5,913 nt of DNA, taken from positions 1-5,913 of the forward strand of contig CAZVXI010000187.1 of the NCBI GenBank assembly GCA_964631295.1, given 5' to 3'. Under the pieces are notes generated by a model. That model did not search any database, was not told the origin of the DNA, and saw only the letters and a program-made list of their open reading frames with translations. A program made the translations under genes and the position numbers. Numbering within the stretch: position 1 is the first letter of the stretch; the number at the start of each line of letters is the position of its first letter. The stretch comes from CAZVXI01 sp964631295 (GTDB lineage Bacteria > Planctomycetota > Phycisphaerae > Phycisphaerales > SM1A02). Of the stretch, positions 1 to 5,503 are shown piece after piece.

Positions 1-554
1 TAGGCGTTCGCAAGATCGTCGTAGACCGTCAGTACCTTCTCAGGGACAACCGCCTCGGCGGTTTCTCGTTCCTGTTTGAGTTCATCAAGACGGTCGCCTA
101 TTTCTGCCTGACGCTGCTGGTATTGAGCGGATGCGTGGTCTCGCACCTTGCTGCGTTCCGAGACCTGTGCTTCGAGTGCCTCGATGTCGCCGCCGAGTTC
201 TTCGAGTTGCTCCATCTCGGCAATGATCTTGTCCTCGACCTCGCCGCGCTGTTCTTTGATGGTGTTCAACTCACCAAGGACTGCGTTGTACTGCTTGCTG
301 TTTACCGCACTGTTCAGTTCATCGCGGAGTTTTTCCAGACGCTCATCGGCAGCGGAGACTTCCATCTCATGGTTGGCAATGGTGGCTTGCACCTGGCGAT
401 GTCGCTGTTGCAGTTCTTCATACCTGCGGCTGAGCGCATCGAGTTCGCGCGTCTGTGCCTTCAGGTATCGGTCAGCAGTATCTAATCGAGCTTGAAGCCC
501 GCGCACCTGCAAATCAACCTTGTGCAACTCAAGGAGGCTATCAATAAGCGTCAT
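1..554 (-). CDS. CT398-like coiled-coil protein (DUF164 / C4 zinc-ribbon family), C-terminus outside window
   Basis: Reading down from the ATG at 554-552, the frame stays open for 184 codons to the left edge, so the 3' end is missing. The visible part is almost wholly a charged heptad-type coiled coil rich in Leu, Glu, Gln and Arg (about residues 5-170). It contains the segment NSKQYNAVLGELNTIKEQ, which resembles the turn between the two helices of the long coiled-coil hairpin in the CT398/DUF164 family. Members of that family normally end in a four-cysteine zinc ribbon; that part would lie to the left of this window and is not seen. The biochemical role of the family is poorly defined; nucleic-acid binding or a link to secretion/flagellar systems has been suggested. 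An AGGAG (566-570) lies 11 nt before the ATG, slightly far but usable. A good -10 box lies just upstream. Family assignment is by pattern and length; another coiled-coil protein (SMC-like fragment) is less likely because of the short N-terminus and the conserved turn. Confidence 0.75.
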   Translation of the reverse strand, partial: MTLIDSLLELHKVDLQVRGLQARLDTADRYLKAQTRELDALSRRYEELQQRHRQVQATIANHEMEVSAADERLEKLRDELNSAVNSKQYNAVLGELNTIKEQRGEVEDKIIAEMEQLEELGGDIEALEAQVSERSKVRDHASAQYQQRQAEIGDRLDELKQERETAEAVVPEKVLTVYDDLANA

Positions 555-583
555 CTGGGCCCGATCTCCTGCCACTGGAAACG

Positions 584-612
584 ATTATACCCCTCCGTGT
601 AATCAATGCGAC
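584..612 (-). promoter_or_regulatory. Sigma70-type promoter for the coiled-coil gene
   Basis: On the minus strand a perfect TATAAT occupies 589-584. With a 17-nt spacer, the -35 position (612-607) reads GTCGCA, only 3/6 to TTGACA. Initiation would fall near 577, giving a leader of about 23 nt before the ATG at 554 that includes the AGGAG. The perfect -10 in a gap between two same-strand genes makes this the best promoter in the window, despite the weak -35. Confidence 0.55.
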
Positions 613-630
613 TCCCCAAGTTCGGAATCG
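609..630 (-). other. Small hairpin after cdsA (weak terminator candidate)
   Basis: In the minus-strand RNA, CGAUUCC and GGAGUCG can form a 7-bp stem (one G-U pair) around an 8-nt loop, starting 18 nt after the cdsA stop codon. There is no following U run, so it is not a canonical intrinsic terminator. Its left arm overlaps the -35 position of the next gene's promoter. It could slow or process the transcript, or be chance. Confidence 0.2.
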
Positions 631-648
631 ACAGTGAGTTGTGGAGAT

Positions 649-1551
649 TCAACTGGCAAGGGTCAGCATCCAGAAGGCCAGCGGAGCAACCATGAGCGGT
701 GAGTCAAGTACATCCATCACGCCGCCAAGCCCGGGAAGGAGCTTCGATGAGTCCTTCAGCCCGGCTCCGCGTTTGAGCAGGCTCATCGTCAAGTCGCCAG
801 CCTGCCCGACGATCGCAAACACGAAACCACATGCAGCCCCAAGCCAGACTGGCACGCGATCCGGCTCGCCGAGCCACTGCTGGCTGGCCAGGGCAAGGCC
901 TGTGCCGACAATCATCGCCACCACCACCCCGCCAATCAGTCCCTCCCATGTTTTACCCGGGCTCAGCCAGGCGATGAGTTTGTGACGGCCGACGGCTCGC
1001 CCCGTGAAGTACGCTCCGGTATCGCACGCCTTGGTGGTGAACACAACTCCAACGATCCACCAGGCCGAGTGCTCTCGGCGCAGCGCGAGCAGAAAGCCAA
1101 GCATGAGCCCGAGATAGACCATCGCAAACATCACCGCCCCAGCAGCGGCGAGGACGCCTTCCACATTCCGCTGCTGGCTGAACGTCAACAGGGATGCCAG
1201 AAAGATGAGAATCATCCCAGTCGACACGATCGCGATCGCCGTCACCGTCTCGGTCGACATGGGAATGCTGAAACTCATCACCAGCCCCAGGTCTGCCGCG
1301 AGGATCGTCAGCCATTTCGCGGTTCGAATGCCTTGGGCGTCGATAACCCGGACGATCTCCAGGGCCGCCAATGGCAGGACGAGCAAACCCAGACCAAACA
1401 GCAGCAGGCCGCGCGGCGGGTGCGTTTTGTCATTGAACACGTTCGACCAGAAGTCTGACAGGACAAGTGCATCCATGCGATTGTCTGCCCAGATGAGCGC
1501 GAGCAATGCGATGATGAGGATCGGTCCTGTGATCAGGCGGTACTTGAGCAC
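649..1551 (-). CDS. cdsA: Phosphatidate cytidylyltransferase (CDP-diacylglycerol synthase)
   Basis: A 300-residue integral membrane enzyme. CdsA makes CDP-diacylglycerol from phosphatidic acid and CTP at the cytoplasmic membrane, the branch point to all phospholipids. Hydrophobic segments occur at about 5-23, 47-68, 79-97, 103-123, 132-157, 164-174, 204-223 and 235-250. The C-terminal half carries the family signature: DTGAY (177-181), SPGKTWEG (197-204) and the long block at 252-284 with GD, S-x-x-KR (257-261), KDSS (266-269), PGLGG (273-277) and D-x-x-DS (280-284). Compared with E. coli, the His of PGHGG is Leu275 and the Arg of DRIDS is Val281; the acidic and basic active-site residues are kept. 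The start is a GTG (1551-1549) behind a strong AGGAGG. Length and topology fit full-length CdsA. An uppS or dxr gene, often next to cdsA, is not here; recX lies upstream instead. Confidence 0.95.
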   Translation of the reverse strand: MLKYRLITGPILIIALLALIWADNRMDALVLSDFWSNVFNDKTHPPRGLLLFGLGLLVLPLAALEIVRVIDAQGIRTAKWLTILAADLGLVMSFSIPMSTETVTAIAIVSTGMILIFLASLLTFSQQRNVEGVLAAAGAVMFAMVYLGLMLGFLLALRREHSAWWIVGVVFTTKACDTGAYFTGRAVGRHKLIAWLSPGKTWEGLIGGVVVAMIVGTGLALASQQWLGEPDRVPVWLGAACGFVFAIVGQAGDLTMSLLKRGAGLKDSSKLLPGLGGVMDVLDSPLMVAPLAFWMLTLAS

Positions 1552-1559
1552 CCCTGCGC

Positions 1560-1565
1560 CCTCCT
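1560..1565 (-). promoter_or_regulatory. Shine-Dalgarno that fixes the GTG start of cdsA
   Basis: The minus strand reads AGGAGG at 1565-1560, followed by 8 nt and then GTG at 1551-1549. This is the strongest ribosome binding site in the window and supports the non-ATG start, which opens directly into the first membrane helix. Confidence 0.7.
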
Positions 1566-1583
1566 GTTGTCATGGGATTCGGG

Positions 1584-1612
1584 ATCATCGTCGCAACCGA
1601 CCTGAGAGGCAA
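1584..1612 (-). promoter_or_regulatory. Candidate promoter for cdsA
   Basis: In the 88-nt gap between the recX stop and the cdsA start, the minus strand has TTGCCT (1612-1607), a 17-nt spacer and GATGAT (1589-1584), each 4/6 to the sigma70 consensus. The start site would be near 1577, leaving about 26 nt of leader with the AGGAGG. The rest of the gap shows nothing else. Both boxes are imperfect, so cdsA may instead be read from the TPR-recX transcript. Confidence 0.3.
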
Positions 1613-1639
1613 GTCGACTTGGGCATTCGTACGAGGAGA

Positions 1640-2344
1640 TCAGTCGATCGCGACTCCACACGCCTGCATCGCCTCGCGAATTGTGTCCTCGTCGAAACCG
1701 CGGCGCGCCAGGTAATTGGCGACACGCCGTGCTTGGGCCGCGTCGCTGACGCCGCAGTTCATCGCAAGCCGCCGCTTTGCAAGGGACCGGGCGACAGATT
1801 GCTCATCGACCGCAGATATCGCATCTTCAAGGACTTGCGCGGCTATCGAGGCTTCGATTCGGGCATCGGCAAGTACTTTGGCGAGCGCTTGCCTCGTGGC
1901 ATGACCACGCTCAATGGCACTGTCGACGAGCGTGCGCGCCAGTCGCGTGTCATCAAGCCATCCTTCTGAGGCAAGTTCTGCTGTGACTGCGCGAGCGTGC
2001 GAGGCCTCGATCCCTCGTTTTACGAGCCGATCATCCAGGGCCGCGACAGAGAAGTCCCGGCGTGCGAGCAACGACATGGCCATACGACGGCCTCTGTCAC
2101 GCTCGATGCACTCACGCAACGCATCTGTGAGATCGGCGACGCGCGTGCCTTCAATCTCGCCGATGCGCTTCAGATCTGAACCGCTGAGCCTTGCAATGAC
2201 GAGGTCGCCAGCACAGACCTCACACAGGTTCGGATTGTGCTTCCAGATGCGTATGTTGGTAACTGTCGCTCCGGACGCGATTGCTGTCTCGATCCGGGCA
2301 TCAAACACGCATGGCCTGTCGACAGTCGAACTTGTCATGGTCAT
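1640..2344 (-). CDS. recX: RecX-family regulatory protein
   Basis: RecX proteins bind RecA filaments and modulate (usually inhibit) recombinase and coprotease activity in the cytoplasm. This 234-residue protein has the typical three-helix repeats: about 87-127 (LLARRDFSVAALDDRLVKRG), about 128-170 starting with GWLDD (128-132) and including the A-x-x-x-V-x-S and RGHATRQAL segment, and about 178-225 ending in ANYLARRGFDEDTI. About 80 residues precede the repeats: VTNIRIWKHNPN and a likely small beta-rich segment, then a helix. This makes it longer than the roughly 150-170 residues of E. coli RecX, but such an extension is common in RecX of other phyla. The ATG at 2344-2342 overlaps the TPR gene stop as ATGA; the sequence before it is CCTCCG rather than a Shine-Dalgarno, so translation probably depends on coupling. 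A second ATG (2338-2336) is two codons on. No recA is in the window. Confidence 0.88.
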   Translation of the reverse strand: MTMTSSTVDRPCVFDARIETAIASGATVTNIRIWKHNPNLCEVCAGDLVIARLSGSDLKRIGEIEGTRVADLTDALRECIERDRGRRMAMSLLARRDFSVAALDDRLVKRGIEASHARAVTAELASEGWLDDTRLARTLVDSAIERGHATRQALAKVLADARIEASIAAQVLEDAISAVDEQSVARSLAKRRLAMNCGVSDAAQARRVANYLARRGFDEDTIREAMQACGVAID

Positions 2345-2652
2345 CGGAGGATGTCGATGTAGCCGGAGATCTCATTGATCGCATGTACGTCGCCCGCTTC
2401 TTTGGCCTGACGCAGACCAGTCTCAAGCGTTGCCACTGCGTCGTCAACGCGGTCAAGCTCCTCCAACGCACGAGCCTTGTGATAGTACGCGTAGAGGTAA
2501 CTCGGGTCGGATTCGAGGCATTTTTCAAAGTAGCCGATCGCGAGATCGCACGCACCATTATTGAGGTGCTCCTGAGCGATACCGTACAGGCAGAACGGAT
2601 CGTTCGGATTCTCAGCGAGCATCGCTTCCAATGCGTCGAGACGTTCTGGCAT
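2341..2652 (-). CDS. Small two-repeat TPR protein
   Basis: A 103-residue soluble protein with two consecutive tetratricopeptide repeats, about residues 15-48 (NPNDPFCLYGIAQEHLNNG through YFEKCLES) and 49-82 (DPSYLYAYYHKARALEELDR through LETGLRQ), each with the Gly/Ala-8, Ala-20 and Pro-32 type pattern. A short N-terminal helix and a C-terminal capping helix (84-103) flank them. TPRs form protein-binding surfaces; no partner can be read from the sequence. The start chosen is the ATG at 2652-2650: it has GGAG 7 nt upstream and immediately opens a helix typical of such proteins. A longer reading from 2706 would add 18 residues with no TPR character and would run into the divergent gene. The gene is co-transcribed with recX through an ATGA overlap, so a link to RecX or DNA repair is possible but unproven. 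Confidence 0.85.
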   Translation of the reverse strand: MPERLDALEAMLAENPNDPFCLYGIAQEHLNNGACDLAIGYFEKCLESDPSYLYAYYHKARALEELDRVDDAVATLETGLRQAKEAGDVHAINEISGYIDILR

Positions 2653-2659
2653 TCCAGTT

Positions 2660-2663
2660 CTCC
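2660..2663 (-). promoter_or_regulatory. Shine-Dalgarno that decides the TPR gene start
   Basis: The minus strand reads GGAG at 2663-2660, 7 nt before the ATG at 2652-2650. No comparable site precedes the upstream in-frame ATG at 2706, so the shorter 103-residue protein is preferred. Confidence 0.6.
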
Positions 2664-2676
2664 AAGTCGGCCGGGA

Positions 2677-2684
2677 TATGCTAC
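2677..2684. promoter_or_regulatory. Symmetric -10-like element in the divergent spacer
   Basis: The 41 nt between the TPR start and the lipoprotein start must hold transcription signals for the lipoprotein gene and probably for TPR-recX. The segment TATGCTA gives TATGCT on the plus strand (2677-2682) and TAGCAT on the minus strand (2684-2679), each 4/6 to TATAAT. Initiation would fall near 2689 (plus) and 2672 (minus). I see no convincing -35 box for either direction. The plus transcript would begin about 5 nt before the lipoprotein ATG. Confidence 0.35.
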
Positions 2685-2693
2685 GCTTCGCGC

Positions 2694-4208
2694 ATGACAC
2701 GCACACGATTTCATGCTCGCGGTCTCGGTTTTTTCATGGCTGCGTTGATCTTCGGAGGGTGCGATTCTCCGCCTTCGAGTCACAAGCGGGCGACGGTGGA
2801 GCGGCTTCAGATCCGCCACCAGGTCGGCGGGACGCATTATCGAGGCGTGATGCACGGTGGGTACATGTATCAGGCATTCGCGAGTACGGTCATCACCATT
2901 GACCCGACAACCGGCGATGTGATGTCATCTGTGAGTCTGGGAGAGTACGGGGACGTGGAACCGGTCGTCGATCTTGCCATCCACGACGAGCGCCTGCTCG
3001 CGCTGGTGCGCAATACCGAAGTTGCAGAGTTGGTATTGCGCAATCCACGCCGCCCGCGGATCGCTCGCAGAGTTTCGGCTGCGGAAATGGGGGTCACGCC
3101 GCATCGGTTCAGTGTCGTGACCGATGATCATGGCCCTGACGTTTTCGTGTGCGGTGGCGGTGGTGTTGTTCGATGGTCCGATCAACGGAAGTTCCTTCGG
3201 AACTCTGATACGTGCTCATCCGTTGCAAATTCGCAGTATGGCCTCGTTGCCACCCGGGGGAAACAGGTTGTGACGATCGCCGATGGAGAGTTTGTCGGCT
3301 CTGCATCCACACTGCACGAGATCCCGGGACACGACAATCTGGTGTTTACACGACGTGCGACGTCGGGAACGCTCGTCGGTGTCATGACGCCCAATGTGCG
3401 CGAAGTTGATGCCATCGATGGAACACGTTCAGTGCCGGGTGACGTGCAGACAGTGCGTTTCTTTGATGGCGCGGCGTGGCTGGTCGCCAATGACCGCATA
3501 CTGGCCATCGAACCGGACGGCACCACGCGACACTGGATCTCTGTCAAGGGTGCGATCGACGTCATGCCGATCAACACCAACTACGTCGCCATCTCAGGCT
3601 CGTTCGGCCGAGCCGTTTATCGAATCCACGTCGATAAGCACGGTAACGGCGACACATTTGTGCGAGTGACACGCACGCCAAGCCGGCTGAAAAAGGCAAA
3701 GACGGATGGTCGCTACATCCTCGCAGGCAGCGAGGAAGGATCATGGCTTTACCTCATCGGCGCCCATGCAGATCTTGTCGAACAGACATTTGATTCGGAG
3801 GAGATTCCGCGCTCGGCTGCTGTCGCTGAAGCGGAAGCGATCATCAGTGCAGATGGGTACGAACTGCTCATTACTTTTCCCGAGCAATCGCCAATTACGT
3901 ATCGTGAACGCGATGATGCCCAACTGCACACGGTCATTGCCGTCGATGGGCACTTCTGGGTTGGCCACGATGATGGCATCACGATTCTCCATCCACAGCC
4001 GCAGATCGAGCGGCATGAAGACGCTCCGTTCGATGTCGATGCGGCGATGGTGCGCGATCGCATCGTGCTGGACGGTCCGGTCCGGCACATCTTTCCTCTG
4101 AGCGTTGGTGATGGCGTGTCCTATGTTGCTGAAATGGGTGGTTTCGGCGTTGCCGAGATTCGCACAGTCCCGATCGATGAACTGCCACCAGACGACATAG
4201 ACGACTGA
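2694..4208 (+). CDS. Predicted lipoprotein, probable beta-propeller, function unknown
   Basis: A 504-residue exported protein that I do not recognise as a named family. The ATG at 2694 gives a lipoprotein signal: basic MTRTRFHAR, a hydrophobic stretch (11-20) and lipobox-like LIFGGC with Cys23 as the lipidated residue (Phe at -3 is atypical). Asp24 follows, then a polar Pro/Ser linker. The mature part is mainly short beta strands, with repeated units of the type seen in YVTN/PQQ-like propellers: a GGYMYQAF strand followed by TVITIDPTTGDV (66-76), then later DRILAIEPDG, NYVAISG, GRYILAGSEEGSWLYLIG and DGHFWVGHDDGITIL. It ends in an acidic tail, DELPPDDIDD. No catalytic motif is visible. There is no Shine-Dalgarno before the ATG; an upstream in-frame ATG (2631) would bury the signal peptide 21 residues in, so it is rejected. 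It stands alone on the plus strand between two minus-strand operons. The propeller fold is inferred; envelope location is well supported. Confidence 0.8.
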   Translation: MTRTRFHARGLGFFMAALIFGGCDSPPSSHKRATVERLQIRHQVGGTHYRGVMHGGYMYQAFASTVITIDPTTGDVMSSVSLGEYGDVEPVVDLAIHDERLLALVRNTEVAELVLRNPRRPRIARRVSAAEMGVTPHRFSVVTDDHGPDVFVCGGGGVVRWSDQRKFLRNSDTCSSVANSQYGLVATRGKQVVTIADGEFVGSASTLHEIPGHDNLVFTRRATSGTLVGVMTPNVREVDAIDGTRSVPGDVQTVRFFDGAAWLVANDRILAIEPDGTTRHWISVKGAIDVMPINTNYVAISGSFGRAVYRIHVDKHGNGDTFVRVTRTPSRLKKAKTDGRYILAGSEEGSWLYLIGAHADLVEQTFDSEEIPRSAAVAEAEAIISADGYELLITFPEQSPITYRERDDAQLHTVIAVDGHFWVGHDDGITILHPQPQIERHEDAPFDVDAAMVRDRIVLDGPVRHIFPLSVGDGVSYVAEMGGFGVAEIRTVPIDELPPDDIDD

Positions 4209-4211
4209 TTC

Positions 4212-4925
4212 TCAGGCCTTTGCGTTCGAGCAGTATCGCTTGCAGATCGAGTCGTCTGCGCACGACCCGTTGCGCGCCTTGCACACGCGGCGTCCATGAA
4301 AGATCAACAGGTGACTGAGCAACGTCCATCGATTGCGCGGGAACAAGGCCATCAGGTCTTTCTCAACCTTCTCTGCCTTGGTTTCCTTTGACAGGCCGAA
4401 TCGGTGAGCCAGCCGCATCACGTGCGTGTCGACCACGATACCCTCGTTCTTGTCGAATGCGTTGCCGAGAACAACGTTGGCTGTCTTACGGGCGACGCCG
4501 CGCAACTGCAAGAGATCCTCCATCGTGTCGGGTACTTTGCCGCCAAAGTCTTCGACGATCATTGTGCATGTGGCGTGGATCGAATTTGCCTTGCTGCGAA
4601 ACAGTCCGATGGTCTTGATGTACTTCTCGATCTCCTGTGGCGTTGAAGCGGCATAATCACGAGCTGTCTTGAACTTCTTGTACAGTGCGGGTGTCGCTTT
4701 GTTGACTCCCACGTCGGTTGCCTGCGCGCTGAGAATGGTCGAGATGAGCAACTGCAACGGATTCTTGAAATCCAGCTCACAGTGTGCGTCGGGATAGCGT
4801 TTGTGAAGGGCATCATAGATCCGCTTCGCACGCATCTTCTCACTCGCGGTTCTCTGCGGAAGGGCAACCTCGCTTGTCGCTTTCTTGCGTGTGGTCTTGC
4901 TCTTGGGTGTTGAAGTCGTTGTCAC
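4212..4925 (-). CDS. nth: Endonuclease III (DNA glycosylase/AP lyase), variant iron-sulfur loop
   Basis: A 237-residue base-excision repair enzyme that removes oxidised pyrimidines and nicks abasic sites by beta-elimination. Landmarks: LLISTILSAQATDVGVNKAT (59-78), the helix-hairpin-helix LRGVARKTANVVL (141-153) with catalytic Lys147, and VDTHVMRL (165-172) with catalytic Asp166. Four C-terminal cysteines (215, 222, 228, 232) match the [4Fe-4S] cluster position, but the spacing is C-x6-C-x5-C-x3-C, not the usual C-x6-C-x2-C-x5-C. The hairpin LPGVG is LRGVA here. Residues 1-30 are a Lys/Thr/Ser-rich tail absent in E. coli Nth. The start chosen is GTG (4925-4923), which overlaps the upstream stop as GTGA; the ATG at codon 31 (4835-4833) is an alternative giving a classical-length protein. 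It is the last gene of a coupled operon with the DUF4149-like gene and moaE, and its stop faces the lipoprotein stop 3 nt away. Confidence 0.95.
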   Translation of the reverse strand: MTTTSTPKSKTTRKKATSEVALPQRTASEKMRAKRIYDALHKRYPDAHCELDFKNPLQLLISTILSAQATDVGVNKATPALYKKFKTARDYAASTPQEIEKYIKTIGLFRSKANSIHATCTMIVEDFGGKVPDTMEDLLQLRGVARKTANVVLGNAFDKNEGIVVDTHVMRLAHRFGLSKETKAEKVEKDLMALFPRNRWTLLSHLLIFHGRRVCKARNGSCADDSICKRYCSNAKA

Positions 4926-5503
4926 GTCCCTGATCCGTTGTTTACCTGTTTCTTATACTGGGTATTTGAGGCACCGAAGGATGCGATCGCGCAAGCAACA
5001 GCAATGAGTTGCACCTGGAAGAGTCGATTTGCTCGTTCGTGCAAAGGGTCGAATTGGCTGACAATCTCGCTGGCTCGTTCCACGTCGCCTGCACGCGCTG
5101 CGTCAAAGCGCTCTGCCAGCAATGCCTGCAAATCTGGTGTGAGCGTCGCGTACATCACGCAACAGCTCACGCCGACTGCCAGGCAAATGGCGGTGAAAAG
5201 TATCGCAGGTCGCGCCCATCCGATGCGAGTGATCAACAGGAGCACAAAGCCGATGGCAGCGACTGCAGCGCCCGCAAATGCCATGCGATCAACACTCAAG
5301 AAGACACCGTTCATGATTCGTCCGGCAATAAGGCGGCTCTGTTCGGAGGGCTCAAACGCACCGTAGCCATCCGTGTGCACCGGCAAGTCGCCCAACGTTC
5401 CGAACACATTCATCGCCGACACGGCGGCTGCAGCGATTGCGGCCAGCCACGATGCGAGGCCGATTGCCAGGATCGCTCCTGCGAAACCGCGAAGTGCCAT
5501 CAT
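4922..5503 (-). CDS. Four-helix membrane protein, DUF4149/TMEM205-like
   Basis: A 193-residue predicted inner-membrane protein of unknown function. Hydrophobic segments lie at about 7-29, 74-92, 97-119 and 161-178. Between helices 1 and 2 is a soluble loop (about 32-60) leading into AGRIMNGVFLSVDRMAF (60-76); between helices 3 and 4 are LTPDLQALL (121-129) and FDPLHERANRLFQVQL (151-166). This four-helix layout, the G-R-x-x-x-x-V/I-F run at the second helix and the F-x-x-LH-x-x-x-N/S motif before the last helix resemble the DUF4149 (TMEM205-like) family; I could not run a profile search. The ATG at 5503-5501 overlaps the moaE stop as ATGA and has AAGGGA (5517-5512) 8 nt upstream; a second ATG follows at once. 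A start at 5548 inside moaE is rejected because its first 15 residues do not look like a membrane protein start. The stop overlaps the nth start. Confidence 0.72.
   Translation of the reverse strand: MMALRGFAGAILAIGLASWLAAIAAAAVSAMNVFGTLGDLPVHTDGYGAFEPSEQSRLIAGRIMNGVFLSVDRMAFAGAAVAAIGFVLLLITRIGWARPAILFTAICLAVGVSCCVMYATLTPDLQALLAERFDAARAGDVERASEIVSQFDPLHERANRLFQVQLIAVACAIASFGASNTQYKKQVNNGSGT

Noticed and set aside
123..495. Two overlapping plus-strand frames (120 and 115 codons)
   Set aside because: Both are antisense to the coiled-coil gene. The hydrophobic-looking product of one is the usual mirror of a Glu/Leu-rich coding strand.
1232..1239. GCGATCGC octamer resembling the cyanobacterial HIP1 repeat
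   Set aside because: It occurs inside cdsA, is not repeated at high density in the window, and GATCG-rich codons are common in all the genes here, so it is likely chance.
1205..1969. A 254-codon open frame on the plus strand
   Set aside because: It lies antisense across cdsA and recX, its product is Arg/Ser-rich with no domain character, and both genes beneath it have clear family motifs. It is a shadow frame.
2631..2693. A start 21 codons upstream for the lipoprotein gene
   Set aside because: It would place the signal peptide internally and overlap the TPR gene start; the ATG at 2694 gives a standard lipoprotein N-terminus.
2301..2855. A 184-codon minus-strand frame upstream of and through the TPR gene
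   Set aside because: It overlaps the TPR, recX and lipoprotein genes in a different frame, and its composition (Arg/Ser/Thr-rich) has no repeat or motif, unlike the TPR frame.
4245..4262. Inverted repeat GTCGT...ACGAC near the end of nth as a terminator
   Set aside because: The stem is only 5 bp, sits inside the cysteine-loop coding sequence, and has no T run on either side.
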